From: Candidatus Eisenbergiella stercoravium
Lineage (GTDB): Bacteria; Bacillota; Clostridia; Lachnospirales; Lachnospiraceae
Reading direction: 5' to 3'
NCBI GenBank assembly: GCA_019113175.1
Contig: DXHY01000058.1
Location: 1-34,248 of the forward strand
Length of the DNA stretch: 34,248 nt
Part shown: in pieces, positions 8,079-16,174 of the stretch
Layout of the letters: the number at the start of each line of letters is the position of its first letter
Numbering within the stretch: position 1 is the first letter of the stretch
Notes under the pieces: generated by a model
Databases searched by the model: none
What the model was told of the DNA's origin: nothing
The model's input: only the letters and a program-made list of their open reading frames with translations
Made by a program: the position numbers and the translations under genes

Positions 8079-9269
8079 TCATCTGCCATATTCCGTCCGC
8101 ACAAAGCGTTCCAGCGCTTCCAGAGAGCGAACCACCTTTTCCGTATCAATGCAGTAAGCCATCCGGAAATAGCCGGGGCAGCCGAAGGTATCGCCAGGCA
8201 CCAGAATCAGATCATAGGCGAGGGCCTTCCGGCAGAACGCATTGGCATCCTCCTCCAGAGCCTTCGGGAAAATATAAAAGGTTCCTCCTGGACGGACGCA
8301 GGTAAATCCCAGCTTCACCAGACAGTCATACAGAAGCTTCATATTGGTTTCATAGACAGACAGATCTGCCGTCTGATCAATGACCTCAGCTACGGCGAGC
8401 TGGATCAGAGAAGGCGGACAGTTATGCCCCGTACCTCTGGAAATCTGGCCGCACATGTTCACGATGGTTTCCGCCTCCCGGCAGGCAGGATTCACCGCCA
8501 CATAGCCGATGCGCTCTCCCGGAAGCGACAGGGATTTGGAAAAAGAATAGCAGGAAATCGTATTGTCATAATAACGGGAAACATAGGGCGCACTTTTTCC
8601 GTCAAACACAATCTCCCGGTAAGGCTCATCGGAAATCAGGAAAATATCGTGGCCGTATTCCTCCTGTTTCCGGTTCAGGATCTGCGCCAGCGTACGGATC
8701 GTTTCCTCCGAATAGACCACACCGGAGGGATTGTTCGGGGAATTGATCAGAACGGCCATCACCTGATCGTTCAGCATCTCCTCGAAGGCTTCAAAATGAA
8801 TCTGAAAGCTTTCCGTATCGGCAGGCACCACCTTCAGAACGGCTCCCGCCCCTTCCACATAGGGCCGGTATTCCGGAAAAAAGGGCGCAAAGGTAAGGAT
8901 CTCATCGCCCGGCTTCGTAACGGCACGGAATGCATGCGCCAGCGCTCCGGCTGCCCCGGATGCCATAAATATATGCTCCGGCCCGTAATTCATTCCAAAT
9001 CTCCGGTTCAGGGATGCGGCAACCGCTTCACGCACCGACTGAATTCCCAGGCTGGGGCTGTAGCCGTGAATCTCCATGGGGTCCTTTTCCTGAAGCAGGC
9101 GGATACAGCAGTCTGTGAATTCCTTCGGTACGGGAACCGACGGATTTCCCAGGCTGTAATCAAACACATTTTCATAGCCGATCTCGGTTCCTCTTTTCGT
9201 CGCAAATTCGGACAGCGTCCGGATGACCGACTTGCCGCCGAGCATCGCCTTATATTTTTCTGATATCAT
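8079..9269 (-). CDS. Class I/II pyridoxal-phosphate aminotransferase
   Basis: This 396-residue fold-type I enzyme has the PLP-binding lysine K245 in YSFSKSLSLPGERIGY, the cofactor aspartate D214 in ISDEPYR, and the NSPNNPSG substrate-carboxylate motif at about 176-183. It belongs to the aspartate/aromatic aminotransferase branch and probably moves amino groups between an amino acid and 2-oxoglutarate; the exact donor is not readable. The start at 9269 (MISEKYK) is preceded by AGAAGG; the alternative at 9293 has no site. It follows cobS on the same strand with a 78-base gap holding a hairpin (9299-9306/9333-9340), so it may or may not share the upstream transcript. Confidence 0.92.
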   Translation of the reverse strand: MISEKYKAMLGGKSVIRTLSEFATKRGTEIGYENVFDYSLGNPSVPVPKEFTDCCIRLLQEKDPMEIHGYSPSLGIQSVREAVAASLNRRFGMNYGPEHIFMASGAAGALAHAFRAVTKPGDEILTFAPFFPEYRPYVEGAGAVLKVVPADTESFQIHFEAFEEMLNDQVMAVLINSPNNPSGVVYSEETIRTLAQILNRKQEEYGHDIFLISDEPYREIVFDGKSAPYVSRYYDNTISCYSFSKSLSLPGERIGYVAVNPACREAETIVNMCGQISRGTGHNCPPSLIQLAVAEVIDQTADLSVYETNMKLLYDCLVKLGFTCVRPGGTFYIFPKALEEDANAFCRKALAYDLILVPGDTFGCPGYFRMAYCIDTEKVVRSLEALERFVRTEYGR

Positions 9270-9298
9270 AATTGTACGCCTTCTTTCTTTCATATTCC

Positions 9299-9340
9299 GC
9301 GGGCTGAAGCCGGATGACCGTTTTCCAACCGACAGCCCGC
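9299..9340 (-). other. Long-loop hairpin between cobS and the aminotransferase gene
   Basis: An 8-bp perfect stem gcgggctg/cagcccgc closes a 26-base loop just after the cobS stop. There is no T-run, so attenuation or RNA stabilisation is as likely as termination. Confidence 0.35.
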
Positions 9341-9347
9341 AATTCCG

Positions 9348-10133
9348 TTAAAAGCTGGTAAAATCCGTAGGCATCCGGTATACCAGAAGCGCCATCAGCG
9401 GAACCAGTATCTCACAGACCTGTACGAAAAAGCTGGCGATGTCCTCGGTGATCCCGCCGAAATGCCTGAAGGCCACCCAGCAGTAATACAGGAACGCGAG
9501 CACTGCCCCGGCCAGACAGCCGATTCCCACCACAAAATTCATGCGGAGCATGAGAAATACGCACAGAACGGTATAAAGGGCAAGCACCACTGTCACGACA
9601 GCCTTGCCTCTTCCGTCCTCCGGCACATACAGGGAGCATTTGCTCTCCCTCGTATGAGGGAACCAGAGGATGGACAGACCATAAAGCGAACGGGAAAGAA
9701 TGAAACCGAATACCACCACCGGCCAGCCATCGATGGGCATCTCGCTCCAAAGACCCACGATAATCAAAAAGTAGCTGACGCAGGTGATGATCGCAAAATA
9801 GCCGCTGTGTGAATCCTGCAGGATGTCCAGTTTTCCTTTTCTCGGCTGGTGCGAGCTGATGGCATCCACCGTCCGGAAGAAACCGTCCATATGCGCGCCT
9901 CCGGAAAGCAGCAGCGGAATCATCACGCAGATCACTGAGCGAAGCAGCTCATAATCCAGCAGGTAGGGATGGATGATCCTCCATTCCGCGATCAGAAATG
10001 CCATGACCGCACCGACCCACGGCACAAAGCAGAGAAGATACCTCATATTTTCCTTTGTTTTTTCCGTCTGACGTGCCGGTACGATGGAATACATCGAAAA
10101 TGCCAGCCGGAAGCTGTTCCATATCCGCTTCAT
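9348..10133 (-). CDS. cobS: Adenosylcobinamide-GDP ribazoletransferase CobS
   Basis: This 261-residue polytopic membrane enzyme joins alpha-ribazole (or its phosphate) to adenosylcobinamide-GDP in the last steps of cobalamin synthesis. The family core is visible: GGAHMDG followed by VDAISSHQPRKGKLDILQDS, and several hydrophobic helices. In most relatives the core reads as HxDGxxDT; here it is HMDGFFRT, so the second aspartate appears to be replaced by arginine. The gene is alone: cobU, cobT, cobC and the usual cobinamide genes are not in this window. It follows the DUF3048 gene by 24 bases and is probably cotranscribed with it. The start at 10133 follows a GGGGTG site. Confidence 0.88.
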   Translation of the reverse strand: MKRIWNSFRLAFSMYSIVPARQTEKTKENMRYLLCFVPWVGAVMAFLIAEWRIIHPYLLDYELLRSVICVMIPLLLSGGAHMDGFFRTVDAISSHQPRKGKLDILQDSHSGYFAIITCVSYFLIIVGLWSEMPIDGWPVVVFGFILSRSLYGLSILWFPHTRESKCSLYVPEDGRGKAVVTVVLALYTVLCVFLMLRMNFVVGIGCLAGAVLAFLYYCWVAFRHFGGITEDIASFFVQVCEILVPLMALLVYRMPTDFTSF

Positions 10134-10157
10134 CTGTTCACCCCGTTTCTTTACCGC

Positions 10158-11363
10158 TTATTCGATGACCACATCGTCCGCATACTTCTCCCAGATCAGA
10201 CAGATCCAGGTCTTTCCCTGGTTCAGCGTGATCGGATTGCCTTCAGAATCCACATAATAGGCGGGATCGTTATCCGAGTAGCGGGACCAGGTTCCTTCCG
10301 TCATCTTTCCTCCGGTAAACACCTGAACCTTCATCCCGTTGTCCCCGTGCAGTTCGAAAGCCAGATAATCGTTATCGTCCCGCACCTCTCCATAACAGTA
10401 CTGGAAGATCACGTTATCATAGGCAAGCTGATCTCCGGTGCTCTCATCGATCTGAGGTCCGCCATACTGATAACGGTAATATTTTCCGTCCTCTTCGTTG
10501 TATTCAAATCTGGCTTCCACCAGACTGTAGCCGTTTGCCAGATTGTTTTCCTTTCCGCCGGGATAAAGCATAACGGCGTCCGCGGTTCCGGAATTTTTCG
10601 CCTTTTCTCCATCTGCCGCAAAGGAAAACTTCGCCTTATGGGTATCGTGATAGGTCAGACTGTAGCCGAACCGGTCAATGTCCTGCATCAGTCCTTTCAC
10701 ATCGATATAAACGTTGTTCGGCGCCTTTCTGTCGCTGGTTCGCAGGAAGGTGTTGGTCGCCGGATGATCAATTCCAGCAACGGCTCCGCTGATATTGTCC
10801 ACCCGGTCGCTGTTGAGCAGGGCTCCCACATAAGGCGTTGCCTGGCCGAAATGGGCATAAATTGCGTCATATTCCAGCGCGCAGTAAACAAAATAGTCAC
10901 GGCTGGAACGGATATAGCCAATCCGGTCCAGCTCATCATAATCCTCAAACAGCCCCATCAGACGCGTGATCCGTCCCTCCACGGGAGCTTCATACACGAT
11001 GGCAGCCCGCTCAATTCCGGTCTGCGGGCAGCCCTCCTCCAGATTATTGAACATCACGGCAAGCGGCCGTTCGTTCACTGCTTCCGGATCTCTCGGCTCG
11101 CCGGTCAGGAAGCTGTGCTCTCCGTCGTTTTCCACCAGCGCGGCATTTTCCTCGTTGGTCTGTTCTCCCGTCTCGTCCGCTTCCGCCTGTTCTTCCGGAG
11201 ATACGCTCTGATCCTCAACCGCCGCAATGCTCTGCGTTTCCTCATTCTCCTTCTGTCCACATCCCGCAAGAAGCGAAGCCGTCAGCGTCAGGACGCCGCA
11301 GACTGCAGCCGTCCTGCGCCAGAGGGAGGCCATTCCTTTCCTCTTCTTCTGTATCTTTACCAT
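10158..11363 (-). CDS. DUF3048 domain lipoprotein (YerB-like)
   Basis: This 401-residue product has a basic N-terminus, a hydrophobic stretch and the lipobox LLAGC, so it should be a membrane-anchored extracytoplasmic lipoprotein. An acidic Glu/Gln/Ala-rich linker follows, then the DUF3048 domain (RPLAVMFNNLEEGCPQTGIE, a typical opening) through to the C-terminus. The role of DUF3048/YerB is not established; its members are extracytoplasmic. Start 11363 (GTAAAG after ATG) follows AAGGAG with a nine-base spacer; an ATG at 11381 has no site. A promoter-like sequence lies just upstream (11402-11430), so it may be expressed independently of the flippase gene. Confidence 0.88.
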   Translation of the reverse strand: MVKIQKKRKGMASLWRRTAAVCGVLTLTASLLAGCGQKENEETQSIAAVEDQSVSPEEQAEADETGEQTNEENAALVENDGEHSFLTGEPRDPEAVNERPLAVMFNNLEEGCPQTGIERAAIVYEAPVEGRITRLMGLFEDYDELDRIGYIRSSRDYFVYCALEYDAIYAHFGQATPYVGALLNSDRVDNISGAVAGIDHPATNTFLRTSDRKAPNNVYIDVKGLMQDIDRFGYSLTYHDTHKAKFSFAADGEKAKNSGTADAVMLYPGGKENNLANGYSLVEARFEYNEEDGKYYRYQYGGPQIDESTGDQLAYDNVIFQYCYGEVRDDNDYLAFELHGDNGMKVQVFTGGKMTEGTWSRYSDNDPAYYVDSEGNPITLNQGKTWICLIWEKYADDVVIE

Positions 11364-11401
11364 AAAATCTTTCTCCTTCATTTTCTGCCAAAGCTTTCAA
11401 T

Positions 11402-11430
11402 ATTGTACTGCGCCGCTGCAGATTCGTCCA
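11402..11430 (-). promoter_or_regulatory. Possible promoter for the DUF3048-cobS genes
   Basis: On the minus strand TGGACG (11425-11430) and TACAAT (11402-11407) are 17 bases apart. The -10 box matches the consensus at five of six positions and the -35 at four. It lies in the 83-base gap after the flippase gene. Confidence 0.4.
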
Positions 11431-11446
11431 GACTTTTCACATTTTT

Positions 11447-13078
11447 TTAAGGAATCAGCCTGCATCTGCGGGCCAGATGCACGAAAAGCGCTCCCTTCGG
11501 AAGGGCTCTGAGATCCCGCTCTCCCACAGCGCCCATTTTGATCACCAGGACAAAATACAGGATCACGGCAATGAGAAGAGCCGCCGCCAGGCAGACCACA
11601 TTCACGGATATCAGTCGGTACAGGCCATGGTAGACGCCGAAGGCTGCGCCCCCCATGATCACCGATGCCCAGAAGGGAATACAGAAGGTCTTTACCACTT
11701 CCTGGCGGTACCCAAGCGCTCTTTTCACGGAAATTCCGTTTAAAATGCACATCAGGAAGGAATACAGCACGGTTGCGATGACCAGGGTGTAAAGCCCGAG
11801 ATCCGTAAACAGAAGCAGAAGAACCAGCGCCGCCGTCTGCACCACCAGAGCCGCCGCCGCATTGATCACAGGCAGATTCACCTTTCCGATTCCCTGAAGT
11901 ACGCCGTTCGAAATGGTGGAAATGGCATAGAACACCACGCTGATGCTCAGACCTGCCAGAAGTCTGGAAACCATATCCACCGACTCTCTCTGAGGATACA
12001 GAAGCAGCACCACAGGCTTTGCCAGCACCGCGAGCCCCACAGCGGAAGGAATGGACAGAAGCATGGTGGTGCGGAACGCGGCCGCGATCTTCCGGTTGGT
12101 TTCCCGGATGTCCTTCCTGGCAAAGCTTCCGGCCACGCCGGGAATCACCGCCGTGGACATGGCAGAGGCCAGAGCGATCGGAATATTGGAAATCTGCTTC
12201 GCCTTACCGGAGAACAGGCCGTACTGGGTATAGGCATCCGCCTCCGACATCCCCTTCACATATTCCATGACCCTCGTATAAATGGTGAGATTCAGGGAGC
12301 TGTTGCAGTTATAGATGAAGGTGCTCAGAATGATGGGCGTTACCATGGTGATGATGATGCGGTAGACCTCTCCCGTTTCCAGAAGCTCTCCGGTGCGGTC
12401 ACGCCGTTCCTGTTTTGCGAGCGTCCGACGGTTCAGCGCCAGGACGAACAGCATGAAAAGCAGGGCGATCAGGACCCCCGCTCCCGTACCGATAGCGCTT
12501 CCGGATGCGCCGTAAATGGCCAGCGTGGTATCGTCCCGTCCCGCCACCATACGCATCAGCAGAAAGGCCGCCAGAATGCTGACCACAGCGTTCAGAATCT
12601 GCTCAAGGATCTGGGAAAAGGAGGTCGGCACCATCGTGCCGTGGGCCTGAAAATAGCCCCGCAGAACGCCCAGAATGCCGGAAAAGAAAATGGTGGGCGC
12701 AAAAATTCTCAGCACAGGCACCGAGTTGCCTCCCACCAGAACGCCCGCGAAGATCAGCGTCAGAATGCTCGCAGTGCCGCCGACCACCACCACATACAGA
12801 AGCGCGCAGTGAAAAATTTTCCGCGCATTCCGGTACTGCCCCAGCGCAAGCCGGTGCGCGATCACCTTGGAGATCGCGGACGGGATGCTGTAGGAGGATA
12901 CCAGAAGGATGATGGTATAAATCTCATACGCCGAAGAATAGTAGCCGTTGCCCTCATCCCCGATCACATGGGCCAGCGGGCTCCGGTACAGTATTCCTAT
13001 GATTTTACAGATAATTCCGGCAGCCGCCAGGATGCCGGCCTGCATGATAAAGCTGCCCTGTTTTTCCTTATTTGACAT
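11447..13078 (-). CDS. SpoVB/MurJ-like polysaccharide flippase (MOP superfamily)
   Basis: This 543-residue protein has roughly 14 hydrophobic helices in the polysaccharide-exporter arrangement. The N-terminus (GILAAAGIICKIIGILYRSPLAHVIGDEGNGYY, residues about 14-47) is the characteristic opening of the SpoVB group, which flips undecaprenyl-linked oligosaccharides such as lipid II precursors or spore-cortex intermediates. Which lipid-linked sugar it moves cannot be read. The start at 13078 follows GGAG by six bases; ATG 13090 overlaps that site. It sits behind an MBOAT/DHHW pair and upstream of DUF3048 on the same strand, consistent with an envelope-polymer role. The pre-start sequence gcttcggaatggag closely resembles the end of the class I hairpin arrays, although no array is evident here. 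Confidence 0.9.
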   Translation of the reverse strand: MSNKEKQGSFIMQAGILAAAGIICKIIGILYRSPLAHVIGDEGNGYYSSAYEIYTIILLVSSYSIPSAISKVIAHRLALGQYRNARKIFHCALLYVVVVGGTASILTLIFAGVLVGGNSVPVLRIFAPTIFFSGILGVLRGYFQAHGTMVPTSFSQILEQILNAVVSILAAFLLMRMVAGRDDTTLAIYGASGSAIGTGAGVLIALLFMLFVLALNRRTLAKQERRDRTGELLETGEVYRIIITMVTPIILSTFIYNCNSSLNLTIYTRVMEYVKGMSEADAYTQYGLFSGKAKQISNIPIALASAMSTAVIPGVAGSFARKDIRETNRKIAAAFRTTMLLSIPSAVGLAVLAKPVVLLLYPQRESVDMVSRLLAGLSISVVFYAISTISNGVLQGIGKVNLPVINAAAALVVQTAALVLLLLFTDLGLYTLVIATVLYSFLMCILNGISVKRALGYRQEVVKTFCIPFWASVIMGGAAFGVYHGLYRLISVNVVCLAAALLIAVILYFVLVIKMGAVGERDLRALPKGALFVHLARRCRLIP

Positions 13079-13162
13079 AAAACTCTCCATTCCGAAGCAT
13101 TAACAGGAAAAGCCACTCCGGGCCCCTGCGGAAATGATTTCACCCTTTCCCGTTATGCCCGG

Positions 13163-14281
13163 TTACTCGGACAGGCGGAAGGTAAGAAGGATGTCCAGCC
13201 GCCTCTCCACCACCTCGTAAACAAAAATATCCGGCTGCTGCTCGTCTATCATGGCCTGCTCAAAGCAGCCGTTCCAGTGCGGCATATAGGTATAGGAAAA
13301 ATTGGATGCCAGCACAGGCGCCATACCGCCCGCAAAGCTGTCGCGCACCATGAACAGCCGCCTCTTGTCCGGCGCGTCGGACTGATAGATCAGCTCCGTC
13401 GCATCGATAGCCTGCAGCACAGTCATATTATTGGTCGGATAACCGGAAACCGTATAATTCACATCCGCCGGCCGGTTCTTTTCATAATAGCTTCTCAGAT
13501 TCATCATGCCCGCCAGATCATAGCCGGAGAAATCGTCCTGCGTGATGGTAAGCTCCTCCACCTCCGGAACCTGAATTCCAAGCTCCGCAAGCAGAGCCTT
13601 TGCGCCGATATAAGCGCCCAGGCTGTTCCAGTGGGTATCATAATGCCAGTACAGATCGTACGCGTCCTTATATTCCAGAAGCTCTTCTCTCGGATAGACC
13701 ACCCGGATTCCCGCGTCGCGCAGGCAGTTCACCACCTGCTGCGCCCGGGTCAGCTCACCGCGTTTGGTGATGTAATCCGGAAGCCTGTCGGAATAAATAT
13801 CTTCCTTATTGGAAGGGATCAGGACCACGAACTCGATTCCCCGCTTCTCCAGATATTCCTTTGAAGCCAGGCAGTTGTCCCGGATCAGATCCAGCTCCTC
13901 CTGCGTATATAAATTTGTCCCCTTATAATCCTCTATGCTCTCTTCATCCGTATAGAACAGCCAGTTATCCTTTCCCAGAACCACGCTGTCCGAGGCGGAA
14001 TCCCCGAAAAGCTCCACGCTCATAACACTGTTGAGCTCGATGAGCTGGCTCCGGAAGGGCACATGGTCATTATAAAAACTGTTAAACAGAGAAGGGAAGG
14101 CCTGCAGGCTGTCAGCCAGCCCCTTCAGGCCGTCAAAGGACAGCGAAGGCATTTCCGCGAGCTGCCTGTTCTCCGTATTTTCCGTATTCAGATAAGGACG
14201 GGCGAAAAAATATACCGCCCCAGGGCCAAGCAGCATGAGTGCGAAGCAGATCAGCCATGCCGCCGCTTTTCCTTTTGTCAT
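13163..14281 (-). CDS. DHHW/AlgJ-like SGNH-type protein for polymer O-acetylation
   Basis: This 372-residue protein has one N-terminal membrane anchor (residues about 8-27) and an extracytoplasmic domain. It carries the DTHW motif at 215-218 (YWHYDTHWNSLGA) that defines the DHHW/AlgJ/AlgX-type group, and an RDSFAG serine motif at 314-319. Such proteins take acetyl groups delivered by an MBOAT partner and transfer them to an exopolysaccharide or wall polymer outside the membrane. The MBOAT gene lies 58 bases upstream on the same strand, the usual pairing. The start at 14281 follows GGAGG. The polymer that is modified is unknown; no glycosyltransferase genes are in the window. Confidence 0.88.
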   Translation of the reverse strand: MTKGKAAAWLICFALMLLGPGAVYFFARPYLNTENTENRQLAEMPSLSFDGLKGLADSLQAFPSLFNSFYNDHVPFRSQLIELNSVMSVELFGDSASDSVVLGKDNWLFYTDEESIEDYKGTNLYTQEELDLIRDNCLASKEYLEKRGIEFVVLIPSNKEDIYSDRLPDYITKRGELTRAQQVVNCLRDAGIRVVYPREELLEYKDAYDLYWHYDTHWNSLGAYIGAKALLAELGIQVPEVEELTITQDDFSGYDLAGMMNLRSYYEKNRPADVNYTVSGYPTNNMTVLQAIDATELIYQSDAPDKRRLFMVRDSFAGGMAPVLASNFSYTYMPHWNGCFEQAMIDEQQPDIFVYEVVERRLDILLTFRLSE

Positions 14282-14339
14282 CCAGACCTCCGTTCTTCTG
14301 CTGTCAGAATTGTTCTTTCACCGCCGAAGCTCTCTCCCG

Positions 14340-15827
14340 TCAGAAGTTCATATACAGGAACGCGCTGTAGGTGCTGCTCACCATGGCCAGAATGCTGAGG
14401 GCAAGCAGAACCATGCAGAAAACCAGCTCAGCCGCGCCATACTGCAGGCAGACCGTTTCGGAACGATGCTTCCCGGAAAAACACTTCCCGGAAACGTGTT
14501 TCCATGCCTTCTGCACAATGCCGCAGCCGAGAACCGCACAGACAAAGACGAGAATGGTGCGGTGGCCTACAATCTCAGGCACCGCATAGCCGGATGCGGT
14601 GTACATCCAGGGCAGGAACATCCGTTTCAGATACTGAAGTGCGAGCGCCATATCCCCCGCCCGGAAAAACACCCAGCCAACACACACCACAAGACAGGCA
14701 TAAATATGCTTTATCACTCTGGTCCTGTCCAGGAGCTTTCCCAGGCCAAGGCGCTCAATAACCTGGAAAACTGCATGATACAGTCCCCAGCAGATGAAAT
14801 CCCAGCTCGCCCCATGCCAGAGCCCGGAGGCCATGAACACGATGAAAATATTAATATAGGTACGAACCTTTCCCTTTCTGCTTCCGCCAAGGGGGAAATA
14901 CAGATATTCCCGGAACCAGGACATGAGCGTCATGTGCCATCTTCGCCAGAAATCTGTAATGGACGAAGCCAGATAGGGATAATCAAAGTTTTCCGCCAGA
15001 TCAAACCCGAACATCTTTCCCAGCCCCACAGCCATGTCGGAATAGCCTGAAAAATCATAATAGAGCTGGAGCGAATAGAAAAGAGCCGCAATCCAGGCGA
15101 AGCTGCCGTTCACATTTCCGATCTCAAAGCCGTAAATCGTATCCACGCAGGCCCCAAGCACATCCGCGATGAGCACCTTCTTCGCGAGTCCATAGATGAA
15201 GCGCCGGATTCCTTCGCTCATTTTCTGCACGCTCTGCCTCCGGCCGGCCAGCTGAGGCGCGAAGTCCCGGTACTTTTCAATCGGCCCCTGAGTGATTTTC
15301 GGGAAAAACGAAAAATACAGAGCCATATTCAGAATGTTTTTCTCAGCAGGAATTTTTCCCTTATACAGATCCACCAGATAGGTGATCGCCTGAAAGGTAA
15401 AAAAGGAAACGCCAAGCGGGAGGGCGATCTGCCGCATTTCAACAAGCTGTCTGCCCAGCACCCGGTTCAGCGTATTCGCAAAAAAATTGAAATATTTATA
15501 ATAGCCAAGGATTCCCAGATTCAGCACAATTCCCGCGATCAGAAGAACCAGCCTGGCAGTCCTGGCCGAAAGAGCCGCCCCGCGGGCGCCCATGAGCCGT
15601 CCGATCAGATAATTTGCCGCAATGGAAACCAGCAGCAGCCACAGATAATCCGGCTGGCCCCAGGCATAGAAAAGCAGGCTTGCGACCAGAAGCAGAACGT
15701 TCTGAGGAATATTTTTTCTCAATACGCCGCCCCTGGGGCCCTTTCCTCCGGGAAGTCCCGCAATTTTGTCCAGTATGAAAACAATGGGCAGAAAAGCCCA
15801 GATAAAAATCATTGAGCTGAAAACCAT
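14340..15827 (-). CDS. MBOAT family O-acyltransferase (AlgI/DltB-like)
   Basis: This 495-residue multi-spanning protein carries the MBOAT core: DFWRRWHMTLMSWFREY (about 291-308), the FPLGGSRKG loop, and the catalytic histidine H338 in SGLWHGASW. MBOAT proteins move acyl groups, usually acetyl, from cytoplasmic donors across the membrane for O-acylation of polysaccharides. With the DHHW protein encoded next it should form a two-part O-acetylation system. The start at 15827 follows GGAG with six bases spacing. It is the first gene of the eight-gene minus-strand run. Upstream (15841-15900) there are two small hairpins (cgcg/cgcg and gttcg/cgaac) but no clear promoter. No cluster-specific regulator is seen. 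Confidence 0.94.
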   Translation of the reverse strand: MVFSSMIFIWAFLPIVFILDKIAGLPGGKGPRGGVLRKNIPQNVLLLVASLLFYAWGQPDYLWLLLVSIAANYLIGRLMGARGAALSARTARLVLLIAGIVLNLGILGYYKYFNFFANTLNRVLGRQLVEMRQIALPLGVSFFTFQAITYLVDLYKGKIPAEKNILNMALYFSFFPKITQGPIEKYRDFAPQLAGRRQSVQKMSEGIRRFIYGLAKKVLIADVLGACVDTIYGFEIGNVNGSFAWIAALFYSLQLYYDFSGYSDMAVGLGKMFGFDLAENFDYPYLASSITDFWRRWHMTLMSWFREYLYFPLGGSRKGKVRTYINIFIVFMASGLWHGASWDFICWGLYHAVFQVIERLGLGKLLDRTRVIKHIYACLVVCVGWVFFRAGDMALALQYLKRMFLPWMYTASGYAVPEIVGHRTILVFVCAVLGCGIVQKAWKHVSGKCFSGKHRSETVCLQYGAAELVFCMVLLALSILAMVSSTYSAFLYMNF

Positions 15828-16050
15828 CTTTTGCTCCCGTCTGCGCGTTATTGACGCGTATCTTTCTTATATTGAAGGCAGGTTCGCCGCCAGACGAACT
15901 CTATAATCCGAAAATCGAAGGGTTTTCCGGGAACCGGCCAGAGACAGCTTTTTCCGTTTCTCCGGGAAAAATTTTACTTTCACATCTGTCTTTCTTATTA
16001 TAAACGGTAACGCCGTTTTTTCAAACCCTTTTTATTTTTCAACTTCCCTA

Positions 16051-16079
16051 TTGACCGTTTTGTTTGAATCATGTATAGT
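16051..16079 (+). promoter_or_regulatory. Promoter of the PiT phosphate transporter gene
   Basis: TTGACC (16051-16056) and TATAGT (16074-16079) are separated by exactly 17 bases, each matching five of six consensus positions. It predicts a leader of about 90 bases. Confidence 0.75.
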
Positions 16080-16088
16080 TTAGGTGTA

Positions 16089-16162
16089 TTTTGTGTAAAA
16101 TTCAATTCTGTCACAGAGCGCTTATGTAACTTCATTGATTTCGTAGAATTTTCCACACAAAA
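16089..16162 (+). promoter_or_regulatory. Structured 5' leader of the PiT gene, closed by a long stem
   Basis: The sequence at 16089-16103 is complementary to 16146-16162 (ttttgtgtaaaattc with gaatttt-cc-acacaaaa), a 15-bp stem broken only by a two-base bulge. It encloses about 42 bases with a smaller hairpin (tctg/caga near 16107-16117). The ribosome site GAGGAG begins at 16163, directly after the stem. It resembles a cis-regulatory leader; it does not match a riboswitch class that I recognise. Confidence 0.5.
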
Positions 16163-16174
16163 GAGGAGTTAAAT

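Noticed and set aside
16085-16099. PHO box in the pit leader
   Set aside because: TGTATT and TGTAAA occur but are nine bases apart and lie downstream of the -10 box, so they do not match the 11-base period.
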